Of a stretch of 64,000 bases of DNA, positions 52,201 through 62,660 are shown in pieces (position 1 is the stretch's first letter; each line of letters opens with the position of its first letter). Made by a program: the position numbers and the translations under genes. Below the pieces are notes generated by a model, which was given only the letters and a program-made list of their open reading frames with translations, was not told the origin of the DNA and made no database searches. Source of the stretch: Ectocarpus siliculosus (taxonomy: Eukaryota > Sar > Phaeophyceae > Ectocarpales > Ectocarpaceae); assembly GCA_000310025.1 (NCBI GenBank), contig FN649749.1, positions 3,581,767-3,645,766 on the forward strand. Direction: 5' to 3'.

Positions 52201-53466
52201 CGCCCTGGGTTTCCGCATGTTCTACAACCGCGACATCCTCAGCAAGAACCTGGTAATTTTTTTCTCCTTTTTTTTTTCTCTTTTTTTTTCTTTTTTCTTT
52301 TTTTTTTGTGTGTGTTCCCGAGAGAGGCCGAAGGGGCGGCAAAAGGTGCATCTCAGTAATTTTTTTATCCATTTTTTTTTTTCTATTTTTTTCCATTTTT
52401 TTTTTTGTGTGTGTTCCCGAGAGAGGCCGAAGGGGCAGCAAAAGGTACACATTGCGTCTTTATGAGCCTACATCAATGTACAATTTTGGAGCAGTCTCAC
52501 TCAACCAAAACTGTGAAAAACAGCTGTTCACGTGTTTTGACGTGGGCGAAGGTGTCGTACGCTGCAGATTCATGCCCCCTTGCGTCGCGATACCCTCGAC
52601 CCCACTGAGTTAGCATTGCTCCTTGCTCCCTGCCTTTCACCTACAGTGTTGTGCGAAAAGTGTGGTTGGTCTTTCCCGATCGAGCAGCAGTGTTGAGGCC
52701 TGCGTATTGCGCCATTATTCGCTTGTTCACATACTTCAATCTTGGCGGTGGACGGCGCTCACCTGATGCCAGGAGCGTACACGTGCGTATGTATCGATAA
52801 GTTGCCCTGTCTGCCCTTACTTGTCGTGTTGGTTACTCTTCCCTTCTCCAAGAGACGCGACTTTCGGCGCGATCATTTCCATGGCTCCCCTCTTCGACGC
52901 TAGTTTCGGACTTTCGAAAGTGTTTGCACTTTTTGATTCATGTCCGTAGCGCACCGCTGCCCCCCCACCAATTCAGCGCCACAGATAGCCCGTATCCCAC
53001 TTCCACCGGGAAAACGTCTTGCTACGTACCCTCCCTTCCCACACCCCTGACTTGTTTGTCCTCACGCACCAACCAACCCCTTCACACGGCGCACTCTGTC
53101 TTCATTGGAGCACCTCAAGTTCAATCCCCCCTTTTCTCTCCCCTACCGCCGAAACATTATCCCGATCGTCATTTTGTAGAGGCCGCTCCTGGCGAGCACC
53201 TTGTGGTCGTCGATGACGTCACTCTTCGGCACGGCAGCGGCGGCTGGCGCGGTGGGCCTTACCCCGCGCCTCAGCATGACCCTCACCCAGCGGTCCGTGA
53301 TGTCGTCCCTCGGCATCCCGGCAGCATCCCTCCTCGGAGGAAACCCCGCCCTCGCCGTTGCCTCCATTCTCGTTACCGGTGAGGTATTGTAGCCCTCAAA
53401 TTTTGTGAAGTGGGTGGGCTGTGGCGAGTTGGATGGTGTATTTATGTTCGTGCTGGGCACGCGGAA

Positions 53467-53506
<40 letters not shown>

Positions 53507-55422
53507 GTCAGTTGCATCGGCCGTGTTGACGGGTTTTAATTGTAAAAGGGTCAGTCTTCGAACGGCTGAAAATTGAAAACGCCGCTTCTAATTGTCATGG
53601 TCCGGAGTCCTGCGGAGGGTATCTGTGTTTAGTTATATAGCATCGACCGCGCTAACCGGCGCTTGAAAACCATATAGCTATTATAGTAGAGGGATCGGTA
53701 TGAGATTTGGTGCCGTGTGTTCACAGTTCACAGTTCACACCAATTTAGTACAGCTTTGAGACCCCTGAAAACCATGGCTCGTTCTTGATAAGGTTTTGGG
53801 CAAGGACCACCTGCCGCGCTCGCGCTCGCACCGCAGCCCTCGAGCACGCGGATCATACTCACGGAAAAAGCACGACATGCAGGGGCAGGACCAACATGCG
53901 TCGTGCTTCCATTTTCTGTAACTTTCTCAAATTCTGTGAAACGAAAGCCTGCATATACAACACATCGCGTTGGGCCTCTCCCGGAGACCATATAACGATC
54001 ACGATGGGGCCATCATCGTGCCCGGGACGATGACAATATATCACGCGACGCGATCGATAACTTTAACTGGCATGATGACGCCTAGACTGATAAAGGAGAC
54101 TGCCGGAGTGAAATGAACCTACAACACGGTTTGGTCCACGGAAACGACCGAACGCGGTTGGATTTGGTTTTGCGGAATTCTCAAGGATCGGCACTTCCGG
54201 GCCGCCATTCAGCTCAACACACACATAAACGCAGCCTGCTGGCCTCCGCTCTTTGCATCAGTGAACTGTGAACTGTGAACGGATGGCACCTAATCTCCAA
54301 TGAATACCTCGACTAGCTTGTTGGTTTTCAGGGGTCTCAAAACGCTGCACTATTTGTAAGTTGTTGTGAACTGTGAATTGTGAACAGAAGGCAACGAATC
54401 TCCCCACTAGCTTGCGCTGTTGGAGAACCGGCGCAAGTCTTTTCCAGGCCAGTAGATGAGGGCATACACATGCAGGAGGCGGCAGGCAAAGTAGACACGG
54501 GGCAGACACGGTACACGTTGGCAGGGTGGGTACATAGACGACACAAACGTACCAGACGACCCCGCAGCGATCAGGACACAAGTAAAAAGAGTACTACAAG
54601 TAGGTCAAATTCATCGTGTTGGTACTGTTTCAGCAGTATTGTTGTCACGGTTGATGTTAGTTGCTTACTGCTGCTGTTGCTGCTGTTGCCATTCGATCCG
54701 GTTGTCTTTCTGGTCATTTCCCGGCAGGCGTTTACGGTGCATCCGTGGGCACGGCCGTTCTGGACGCGATGGGGGTAGGCAGCGATAACCTCGTGCCACG
54801 CGGGATCGCTATGGGCGCATCGGCGCACTCGATCGGGACGGCAGCGCTCATGGAACGAGAACCCGAGGTGTGCAAGCCAAGTTTCCGACGTACTGGACAG
54901 CGGCCTATTATCTGCTATTGTGGTTTTTGTCGTTTGTTAGGCTGGACCAGGTGGTACAATGCCTCTAGACCGCTCTCTGACGCTTGGTTGGCAAGATCTC
55001 GACGCACCTCACAACACCCCGGTACCTAAGCTCATCGACGCATCCAGCGACGGTAGCTCTCCCACAATGTTATCTTGAACACCGGCTTCTTTGTTTGGGA
55101 ATTCACAATATGTCACGTGGACGTCACGTAGCCATGCGCGATACGGTCAGACCCCCGCCCACATCATTTCTATCTTGCCGGACGGCAGTCATTCGCGACC
55201 ACTCTCCGGTGAACATCGCCGAATCTTTGTCGTGTGCCATTCCTGATGGTTTACCTACTCGCGTCACAATGTCCCGGTCGCGGCGGTCGCCCTTTCGCGC
55301 GCTTTGTGCAGGCTGCCGCCGTCGCCAGCGTCGCGCTGTGCTTGGCGGGTATCTTCCACACTGCCGTTTGCGCCGCCCCTCCGGCCCAACGTCTCCTCCG
55401 TGTTTTGGCTCTCGACCGATGA
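46222..55422 (+). CDS. PLGG1: LrgA-LrgB fusion membrane protein, plastidic glycolate/glycerate translocator type
   Basis: Exons: 46222-46344, 46936-47073, 47543-47641, 48342-48539, 50229-50381, 51352-51448, 52125-52252, 53180-53378, 54728-54867, 55312-55422. Phases agree throughout; the frame gives 461 residues to TGA (first codon here ATG, though an upstream exon is likely). The LrgA-like half carries LIGTGGIFVFEQVVRKALAK and WMPLYLAPPLIVLPNALSE. An acidic, Ala/Gly-rich linker of about 65 residues fills exon 48342-48539. The LrgB half carries KKILHPLVVCSLITGGASYG, GAGDLFFGVLNASCCALGFR, and GIAMGASAHSIGTAALMERE, the S-A-H-x-x-G-T-A-A signature. Family knowledge: plant PLGG1 is a chloroplast inner-envelope transporter exporting glycolate and importing glycerate in photorespiration. 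Many hydrophobic segments fit a polytopic membrane protein. The plastid presequence was not found, so location is inferred. Confidence 0.93.
48770..48960. mobile_element. Second MITE family, copy 1 (fold-back)
   Basis: The arm agccgtaaaccacgtcgg then gagacggtgtcgaccat is mirrored by atggtcgacaccgtctc then gtggtttccggct. The outer end reads cccaccgacgtgtttcat. It lies in the PLGG1-like intron between exons 48342-48539 and 50229-50381, head to tail with copy 2. Confidence 0.8.
48963..49164. mobile_element. Second MITE family, copy 2
   Basis: The left end cactcactgacgtgttgcat is matched by the inverted right end gatgaaactcgtcggtgagtg. The interior aaccacgtagtatatgagac and gtctcacgtggttt-like arms correspond to copy 1, and the central tttgcggtggatgtaccg is shared. 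It is separated from copy 1 by only a few bases. Confidence 0.8.
52296..52450. repeat. About 97-bp tandem duplication with poly-T tracts
   Basis: Two copies of a poly-T tract followed by gtgtgtgttcccgagagagg and ccgaaggggcrgcaaaaggt. They follow directly after the donor of exon 52125-52252. The conserved block resembles a processed insertion tail, but its origin is unknown. Confidence 0.85.
53470..53503. repeat. (GT)n microsatellite
   Basis: About 17 GT dinucleotides in a PLGG1-like intron. Confidence 0.98.
53712..54392. mobile_element. TIR element, about 0.68 kb, in a PLGG1-like intron
   Basis: The left arm 53712-53776 carries tgttcacagttcacagttca and then tttgagacccctgaaaacca. The right arm 54321-54392 carries the same blocks inverted: tggttttcaggggtctcaaa and gtgaactgtgaattgtgaac. 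An extra copy of the gtgaactgtgaactgtgaac block stands at about 54260. There is no coding capacity. The element lies between exons 53180-53378 and 54728-54867. Confidence 0.75.
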
Positions 55423-57386
55423 AGGCGTTGTTGCAGCGGCAGCAGTATCAGCATTCAGGCACCGAGAAGTAGATACTTACGGCTACTTTTTGGCGTACCG
55501 TTTAGCCGACAGAGCAGGAGAGTATCATGTTGGTGGCATGAGGAGCGCCGCTTTGAATGGTTTGGAATTAAGCCCCCCGCGGTTAAAATGGACAACGTTT
55601 CGGGCGGCATACAGCAGCCTTTCTGCATGGGCTTTTAAGCCGAAAGCTCACTCCACGTTGCTATTATAAACCGGCGTGCTATGGCACACGTGAGGCCATA
55701 TGTCGGGGTGTAGGAGGTACTGTAGGCTTGTCGTCCTCGTGTTGCGGTGCACTTATTTGTTTTTTTCGGAGGGTTCCAGTCTATGTTGTTTAGCTCCCGA
55801 GCCGTGGCTACACGAAATGGAGGGTACGCGGGGATGCAACAGGGTGCCGCAGGTGACATATACCACACCCCCTGCACCAATTTTCATAGCTGGATCACTC
55901 CACAGTAGGAAGAACGGTGGTGCCGAAAATGCCGAAAATGCCGGGAGGCGTTGGAACCCTCCCATCGAGATTGTTCCGAAAACGTGTGTCTAAATATTGC
56001 CATCCTCTTCTTCGTGGGAAGTAGTCGAGCTTTGAAAATGGGTCCAGGGGTGTAGTATCTTGTGTCACCTGCTACGTGCTCTCGACCCCTTGTCGAATTC
56101 CCATCGGTTGAATGGTGCGGTGCACTAGCAGGCTGCACGTGCTCTTGCTTCAGGTTTGCCTGCTTTGGCATTAGAACTAGCTTCGAAACGTATTTCGCAC
56201 GCGATTGGCTGTGGACGTTTTGTCAGTGCAGGAAATATTTCGCAGAATGGACAGAAAATGTGCGATGGTGGGAAGGAAGACGCCATCCACTGGACCCGCG
56301 TGTGCCGGTGTAAAAAGATAACGGCCATTTAAATGGGAGACGATGGTCCGGCCGTACTCGGTGTCTGGGTTCCAATAGGCTGCTTGCAGATGCGGTGACT
56401 GCTCTTTGCTCAGCCGGGTGCGCTTCTAAACTTGAGTGGGGGCGTAAAGCTCGGCAAACCTCGTGATAGCCGATTGCGAACCTGCGCAGAACGAAAAATT
56501 CACCACTCCCGACCCCGCTTCAACACAGCCGGTGTCGAAGCCGATCCGATTCACCTCCGCCACACGTACATGTCCGCGGGCTTCGTTTCACACGAGGTGG
56601 TATCGTATTCTCATCGACACAAACTTCATGGACGATTTTTGAGACCTTCGAAACAGTTGCCAAAGCAGCCGCACTTCTGGGGGGTGGGCATCGGAATTGA
56701 TACACGCTGCGCGCACAGTCTTCAAGTTCGTCGCGTTGCTCTGGAGTGACCTTCTCTATGTGCTCGGGCAGTCAGATGAACGCTCAACGGCCATCTCCAG
56801 GTATCTCTGCTCTTTGGTGGTTTGTTTGAACCAAAGGTATAGCATGTACCCTTGGGTCTTACGTTTTGCCGCCATATGAGGCGATAGGTTGAGTGGATAC
56901 TTCCCAAGAGCTCATGTTCTTCGCTTTTGCTTCACCTCGTGGTGCCTGGCAGCTATGTAGACTATTGCTGTTTCGCTCTGTGGACACCGTGACCTGCCCG
57001 CTTTGGGGTGGTCAAGTTCCAGGTATCGTACAGTACGTTGATAATTTTTCTCAAAAGGAATCTGCTTGCTTTCCTTTTTCGTTGTCGAATCTCCTTCCTG
57101 TGACATAGGCGGTGCATTCGCCAAAGCAAGCTACAGTTCTACCTGTACAAGGGCAAAGCAAGACCAAACAATACACCCAGCAGGAGAACAGGTGCGAGCT
57201 CGCAACAATTCGCAGAAATCTTGCGTGCATAGATCCCCCTTCAAGATTGCCTGTACCTGGGTCATTCCGCGAGTGGCAGTTGCAAATCGAGACCTCGTTT
57301 GAAGTGCTGCGACGCAGCTCGGTGACCTTCCACGCTACCTGATAATGTCATGGAGGCGAATGAACTCACAGGGGCACTTTTTGACG
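55423..57386. other. 3' flank of the PLGG1-like gene and gene-poor DNA
   Basis: Apart from the MITE at 55849-56072, only short overlapping open frames are present, such as 56432-56749 on the plus strand. None carries a motif I recognise. Confidence 0.5.
55849..56072. mobile_element. TGACACAAG-family MITE, 224 bp
   Basis: The left end gcaggtgacatataccacac is mirrored at the right by gtagtatcttgtgtcacctg followed by c. Inner blocks attttcatagctgg and cgagctttgaaaatgg are mutually inverted, and the central ggaggcgttggaaccctccc matches the type copy. It starts 427 bp after the stop codon of the PLGG1-like gene. Confidence 0.82.
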
Positions 57387-57665
57387 TTAGAACGAGAGGA
57401 GAGTGATCTGGCGGCGATCTCGCCACACGGGCGAGTCCTTGCACTCAAGTTCAAGGAAGCCGAGTAGTCTAATCGTTTTCAAGCATCTTACAGATAGACC
57501 GGTTTCTGTTTTCGGATGACAGTCACCTGTGTACCATTCCTCACCTATACAGTTGTTACCACAGCAGACATCGTGCATTTTTCTGACTTGAACACCGTTG
57601 GAAACGTTCATTTTCAAAGTGAATTCCAGACCACACTCGTACAATGAGCGCCGTTTTGGGGTCAA
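57387..57665 (-). CDS. Possible cysteine-rich exon or remnant
   Basis: A 92-codon open frame contains CCGNNC, WYTGDCHPKTETG and LECKDSPVWRD. The cysteine spacing and the CKDSP string resemble extracellular cysteine-rich modules, but no full domain can be drawn and there is no paired exon. It could be a fragment of a decayed secreted-protein gene or a chance frame. Confidence 0.18.
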   Translation of the reverse strand: MTPKRRSLYECGLEFTLKMNVSNGVQVRKMHDVCCGNNCIGEEWYTGDCHPKTETGLSVRCLKTIRLLGFLELECKDSPVWRDRRQITLLSF

Positions 57666-58290
57666 TTCGTTATCGTGATCGGGGTCATGATTTCGGCAAT
57701 GATTTCGGTCATGACTTGGCTCCGTGACCCGAGATCCGCGATCCGAGTCATGAACGGGTCATGTCTTACTTCTTGTTTCTCACTTCCACAAGAGTTTTTC
57801 GGCCAGAGTGCGGATCATGACCCGGTCATGACATAGCCATGATTGTGTCACTACGGAGTCGTGATCGTGCCATGACTGGCTCATGATGACTGCACCATGG
57901 CCATAACATGATCATGTCATGACCCCATCGCGACCCAACCATGACCCGATGGTCTGTCTACTAGATTGCATCAATGCCAACCTGCTGTGGCGCCTATGAC
58001 GGCACCACCTAGAACTAATCCACCCAGTGACCAAGATTTAGTCTTGTGGGTTTAGGGATAGGGTCAAGTTTAGCGCTAGTTTTTTTCTGCCTCTGCCAAA
58101 GAAAATAGTCTGTTGTTTAGGAGCACCAGAAATGCATTGGTCATGAACGCGTCGTGACCGAGTCATGACCGAGTCATGACCGAAGCATGACCGAGGCCTA
58201 ACTACGGCCATGATCATGATCGACGTCATATCCTCCATCTCGATGAATGGGTCATGGCCAGATCATGACCATGACTAGCCATTCCGCGTT
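57660..58290. repeat. Degenerate TCATGACC / GGTCATGA array
   Basis: Two blocks (57680-57960 and 58135-58290) are packed with irregularly spaced variants of gtcatgac and tcatgacc in both orientations, for example gaccgagtcatgaccgagtc. The core catg is palindromic. The block between them (about 57965-58135) lacks the motif. It could be a degenerate satellite or a cluster of protein-binding sites. Confidence 0.8.
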
Positions 58291-59775
58291 AGGCTTACGA
58301 AAGTTTCGGGGGGTCGCGCCGTCACTGGCGGGCGGCCTCCGACTCTATACCCTGACAACCTACAGATCATATTACAGTCAGGAATGGTCGTCGTCTGCTA
58401 TTACTAGAAAATAGAGTATCCTCGATTGGTACAATCAATCGTTGCTATCGTCAAAGTACTTGCAAGGAAAATAGTGAATGTATCGACTTTTGCCGCACCG
58501 AATGCAGGATTGATTTGTGACGCGCGTCGTGGTTGTATGGGGCGAATGCTTCGAACCCGAAGTTTGCACTGAAAAGAAGTGGTCGACACGTCCCGAACCA
58601 ATGATTGACAGCATCGGCCATCGACAGACGCGCAGCACACGTCCGCCGTTCTCGCACGACCGCTTTCACCTCAAGCCCCTCGCGCCCACTGGAGGTTGGG
58701 GGGGGGCTATTCTTCGCCCTAGTAGATGTTACTGTAGTTCGAAGATCAACCAACCCCCACGCGAAAAATTACAAGTACTTGCAGAGTGGCAGCAGCCAGC
58801 GACCAACCTTTTCTCTCCTTAGAAAACCAGAGACTGTTAACAAGCATTTTGCACACCTTTAGTCTCGTCTACACATGCAACAAACGACGGTTTCTAACCC
58901 TGTAGGCGCCATGGCCGCCCAACATCGATATTATCATGGTATCACCTTTGGAATGCCACCCAGCTCCAACGAAAATGACTTCCACTACGGTACTGAGGGG
59001 GCTTGTGACCAAGCTAAACCTTTACGGGTGTTAAGCATCCTCGTTCCTCGTCCTATGCCCGTACTTGTACCGTGTTTACTGCTATGGTCCCCTTTTGCCA
59101 CGCGGTAGAATATCTTGGTGCTGCCGTGCCAACATGCGTCAGGCAAGCGCGCGTTCAACCCAGGGTTTGGACGAAGTTCGTACATAGTGGTACATATTGT
59201 TGACCGAAAATATCACTTCGCCGTAGGCTAGGCGCTCGATTCACGCGAGGAATTTTGGCGTCACGGTGAAATCGAGGGCTCTTGGGAGTAGGATATCATG
59301 AATGCCACAGCAGTCCTTCTCGACACCAAGCCCCGCAGGCTTTTCCTAACACGGTAGGTCTGAGTGAGCAATGGGCGGGGTAATGGCTTTGCAACGTCAG
59401 GCGTTTGTTCGAATGCCGCCGTTGCTTCGAACCGAGAAAGAGCAATTGTCAAACACCGCCAACAACAACTACAGCCTCGTGGGTCTCGCCCCCCCCCTGT
59501 GCTCACCTACTGCATCAGGACGAGTGGAAGTGACAGTCGCCTCAACATATTCTGGTGATTTGCTGATATCGCGATTTGCGGGTTGGATTTCAGGGCCGCA
59601 ACCCTATTCCTGACCCTCAGTTGTCACGTTATCAATGACAGCGACAAGCTTCCTGGGTTACGAAAAGAGCAATTCACACGAGGTTGCGCATTTTGCCCAC
59701 TAGTCTAGGCTATAGTAGTGCAGAGGTCACAAATGGTAGCCGTTTCGGTTCTTCGCAATGATGCAATAAGTTACG
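58291..59775. other. No supported gene
   Basis: Short frames on both strands and no recognisable motif or clear repeat. Simple low-complexity runs only. Confidence 0.45.
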
Positions 59776-60300
59776 CTTACCGCAAGTGTAGCCCCTGGTT
59801 CCGCGAGAGCAAGTCGTTCCCTCAGGACACGATGACATGGCATCACACACTGTCGCCGGGAAACGAACAAACGTACGTCGGTACGAAGAAATGTGGAGGG
59901 GTCGGTTGAAACCGTCGTGGCCGTTGCCGTAGACACGAGGAAGACAGCAGTACCAACGCCAGCAAACATATTTCAACTACACCCGCATGCACAGCAAATC
60001 AAACACAACCAGCACAGGGAAAACAACGACAGAAGATTCTCCGACTGCTTTCTACTACTGAGCCGTTGAAGCCACCACCATCTCCATATCTTCATATCTA
60101 CGTCACGATCGAACAACGCACAGTACTGTATTAATGATATGAGTACGAGGCAGGGTTTTCTACTCACGACACAGACGGGTCCTGGTTGACGCATTTAAGT
60201 TCACTTGCAGTGCTGCGGTCGACCGGACAGCGGAAGCAAGCAACAGGAAGGCAAGAATTGTTGTGTGAGCAAATTTATGAGAGCATTCAGCGAGGACTGA
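59776..60300 (-). CDS. Possible secreted cysteine-rich protein, two-exon fragment
   Basis: On the minus strand, a hydrophobic segment at about 60210-60290 (HTTILAFLLLASAVRSTAA) looks like a signal peptide and ends at a GTGAGT donor after TRTRLC. A second exon at about 59776-59857 follows a CGACAG acceptor in compatible phase, reads CDAMSSCPEGTTCSRGTRGY then TCG, and ends at a GTAAGC donor. The cysteine spacing is EGF-like. The initiating Met and the following exons were not identified. Confidence 0.28.
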
Positions 60301-60446
60301 CTTTATTGATGTATGAGATCGGGTGGGACACGAAATAGCGTGCCTTTGGTGGAGGGCAGGGTATATCACGCAACGAAATCAAGCCTGGCCGAACAATGGC
60401 TTGTTGTTTCTCATCTTTGACATCCGCAAGGAATGGCGTCCGGTGG

Positions 60447-60893
60447 TTACATGGGAAAGGAAGGGAGAGACGCCAGTGAAGATAGAGTAAAGGTTCTTCG
60501 CCACAGAATATCCAGAAGCCTCAAAAAGAGGCGGAGGTGGCCGATGTCTGCATCAATACCCACGATGCTTCCCGCGGCGAAAATCTCGCTTTCCAGCGCC
60601 AGTCGACGCACAGGTTCCACCTGGGCGTTTGTATTTGATTGTCGCGCAATTTGTGGCACCCCGGATACATCAGTTCCATAGAGGGCGTTTCTGACACCCC
60701 TTGTCGTGATATTCGTTACCACCATCCTCGAGTGTCCAAAGCGAGGCGTCAGTCCCTTTCCCATCTCACCTCTCGGGGATGCACTGCTAGCCCTCCATCC
60801 CGTCGCCTGCGAGCCTCCTGAAAAAAACCAGGTTAGGGGAAAACGACGATAAGAGGAGAGCAGATTGAGCAAAATAATCCGACGGCTGGCCAA
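60447..60893 (-). CDS. Open frame of 148 codons, unknown
   Basis: This is the longest frame in the right end of the window. Its central part (LALESEIFAAGSIVGIDADI then GHLRLFLRLLDILWR) has G/C-rich third positions and a hydrophobic helix. No domain is recognised. An opposite-strand frame (60433-60681) overlaps it, so the coding strand is uncertain. It could be an exon of the same minus-strand gene as the LRR exon at 62231-62302. Confidence 0.22.
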   Translation of the reverse strand: MASRRIILLNLLSSYRRFPLTWFFSGGSQATGWRASSASPRGEMGKGLTPRFGHSRMVVTNITTRGVRNALYGTDVSGVPQIARQSNTNAQVEPVRRLALESEIFAAGSIVGIDADIGHLRLFLRLLDILWRRTFTLSSLASLPSFPM

Positions 60894-60989
60894 AAAAGGT
60901 ACTTTCGAAAGCTCCTGTGGATTCCGAAGGTCCGCCAGGCTGATCGGCCAAAAGCATCTTGCATGGTTTACGGCGGCGGCTCTCGCGAG

Positions 60990-61153
60990 ATATAGGCGTC
61001 TATTCTTGTCACGCGGAGGACATCGCGACCGGGGGTCAGGAGTCAGCCTTCACCGTGTTCTATGCCGCAACGTTCACCGTCATCAGAGGCAGCATCGGAA
61101 ATCCTCACACCCGTTTCGGCTTCACCGGGGTCTCAAACGCCCGGTCATGCTGA
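60990..61153 (+). CDS. Possible Ig-like exon
   Basis: After a possible acceptor (GATATAG), the frame reads GVYSCHAEDIATGGQESAFT then VFYAATFTVIRGSIG to a TGA. G-x-Y-x-C-x-A-x-D...G is the F-to-G strand pattern of immunoglobulin-like domains. There is no partner exon for the first half of such a domain, so this is only suggestive. Confidence 0.2.
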
Positions 61154-62230
61154 GGGAAATCGGCCATGCTCCTGGACCCAAGATCCACAAACCAAGCGTA
61201 CATAGACTGTGGACTCCAGCTCCAACCGTGGAACAGAAACGTGAGAGCCAACTCTATCACACACCGACTCCATTTGGCCTCTTCAACTCCTCGTTCGGTG
61301 AATCGACCTCCCTCTGGCCATGAACGTTAAACCCGGGTGACTGTGCTCACAGCGTGAGTCTCGAGAAAACTGTACATTCTACGGTGGTTTCCGCCATCCA
61401 GCGCTAGCGTTCGGGTCCAACCACCGACTCGATTGCCTTTGTGTGCCCCTTGCAAAACGGGAGGCACCGTGTTCTGTCACTATTTGCCCTTCTCGTTTTC
61501 TTTTCAAGGCACCACAGAATGCTTGGCCATAGAAGAACAGTATTTCGGTTGTCCGCAAACAAGCACCAAATAGTCGCGCAGTGCACAACATCAACAGCTC
61601 AACAAAGAAACTGTAATGACAGGAGGGTATTTACCTTGGGGTGGTAGACCGTAATACTGCATCCTCTTTTGTCTGAGACGTGGGTTCGAGTCTCACCGCA
61701 GTCAAACGGATTGGGATTCAATCTCACAATATTCCCCCTACAATGAGCAACGTGTTTGAAATCATGGTCGACAAAGGAAAGGGACGGCCGGCTCGTTCTC
61801 GCGATCAAATGTAATGCAAGCAACACAGAAGGAAGGTTGGTTGAGGAAAGCAGATAACAACATCGTGATTGGCCTTCCTGCTGCGTGACCTCATCTCATG
61901 AGTCCACGCCTCAAGTCCAGACGGAATGGGACAAATGTCCCGAACGCTCTCAGCGATCTTGTGGGAGCCAAATCTGAAATGGGTAGCTGCTTCTTAAGAC
62001 GATGGCTCTTGGGAATAGTCAAATGGTGTTGGACATCTCTTGCGGTTGTTCGTATGCGCATACTCCCAAGGACGGCAGTTTACCACGACTGAGTGAGGCC
62101 CATTCATGGTCAATCTGTCCCTGCGCCAATCAGAGTTTTATGCATGCGTCCTTCTCTCTGTGTGACCCTGGTGCGAGTTCACATTCCGTCGACCAAAAGC
62201 AACCTAAATCAAGGCGATACGCTTTCTCAC

Positions 62231-62302
62231 AGGGTTTTGAGAGACACTAGCGGTGCGAAGATCTCCGCAGGAAGGGTCGTCAGCGAGTTGTGGCTCAGAT
62301 CC
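62231..62302 (-). CDS. Single leucine-rich-repeat exon, 72 bp
   Basis: The exon lies between a TTGACAG acceptor and a GTGAGA donor and is exactly 72 bp, beginning with one base of a split codon and ending with two. It reads DLSHNSLTTLPAEIFAPLVS then LKTL, a perfect LRR unit (LxxNxLTxLPxxIFxxLxxLxxL). One repeat per 24-codon exon with equal end phases lets exons be shuffled without changing frame; this is known for LRR proteins of Ectocarpus. I could not find neighbouring LRR exons with confidence, so the gene is partial, degenerate, or its other exons lie outside what I can recognise. Confidence 0.6.
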
Positions 62303-62660
62303 CTGTCAACATTTATGAAACACACGGGGACGATGACATATCATGCAAACGCGGTGGAAGTCTAGTGCGGTAGGGTTGGCTCGCACGGCATCACAATACG
62401 GTACTGATCGGACCTCCCTACAAGAGGGACCACGAATTAACGATGGCAGGTCGTCCCCCGTGAGCATCAACATCCAAACCCATGTTGCACCCATGCGGCA
62501 GCGAGTCCATTTTGAAGACGAGTGGTGCTGACGATTCGCCGATTCGCATGACACCTCAGGCAACGAAAAATTACGAAACATTCACGCCCACCGACCAACG
62601 TGGTCTGGGCGTGGTGAAGCTTTGGTGGAATCTGGTGCACAAGCGTTTGATTGAGGCATT

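Noticed and set aside
61640-61710. tRNA-like box B (ggttcgagtctcacc) with a possible T-arm
   Set aside because: The T-stem pairs, but no matching 5' acceptor strand or good box A stands at the right distance. At most it is a tRNA-derived remnant.
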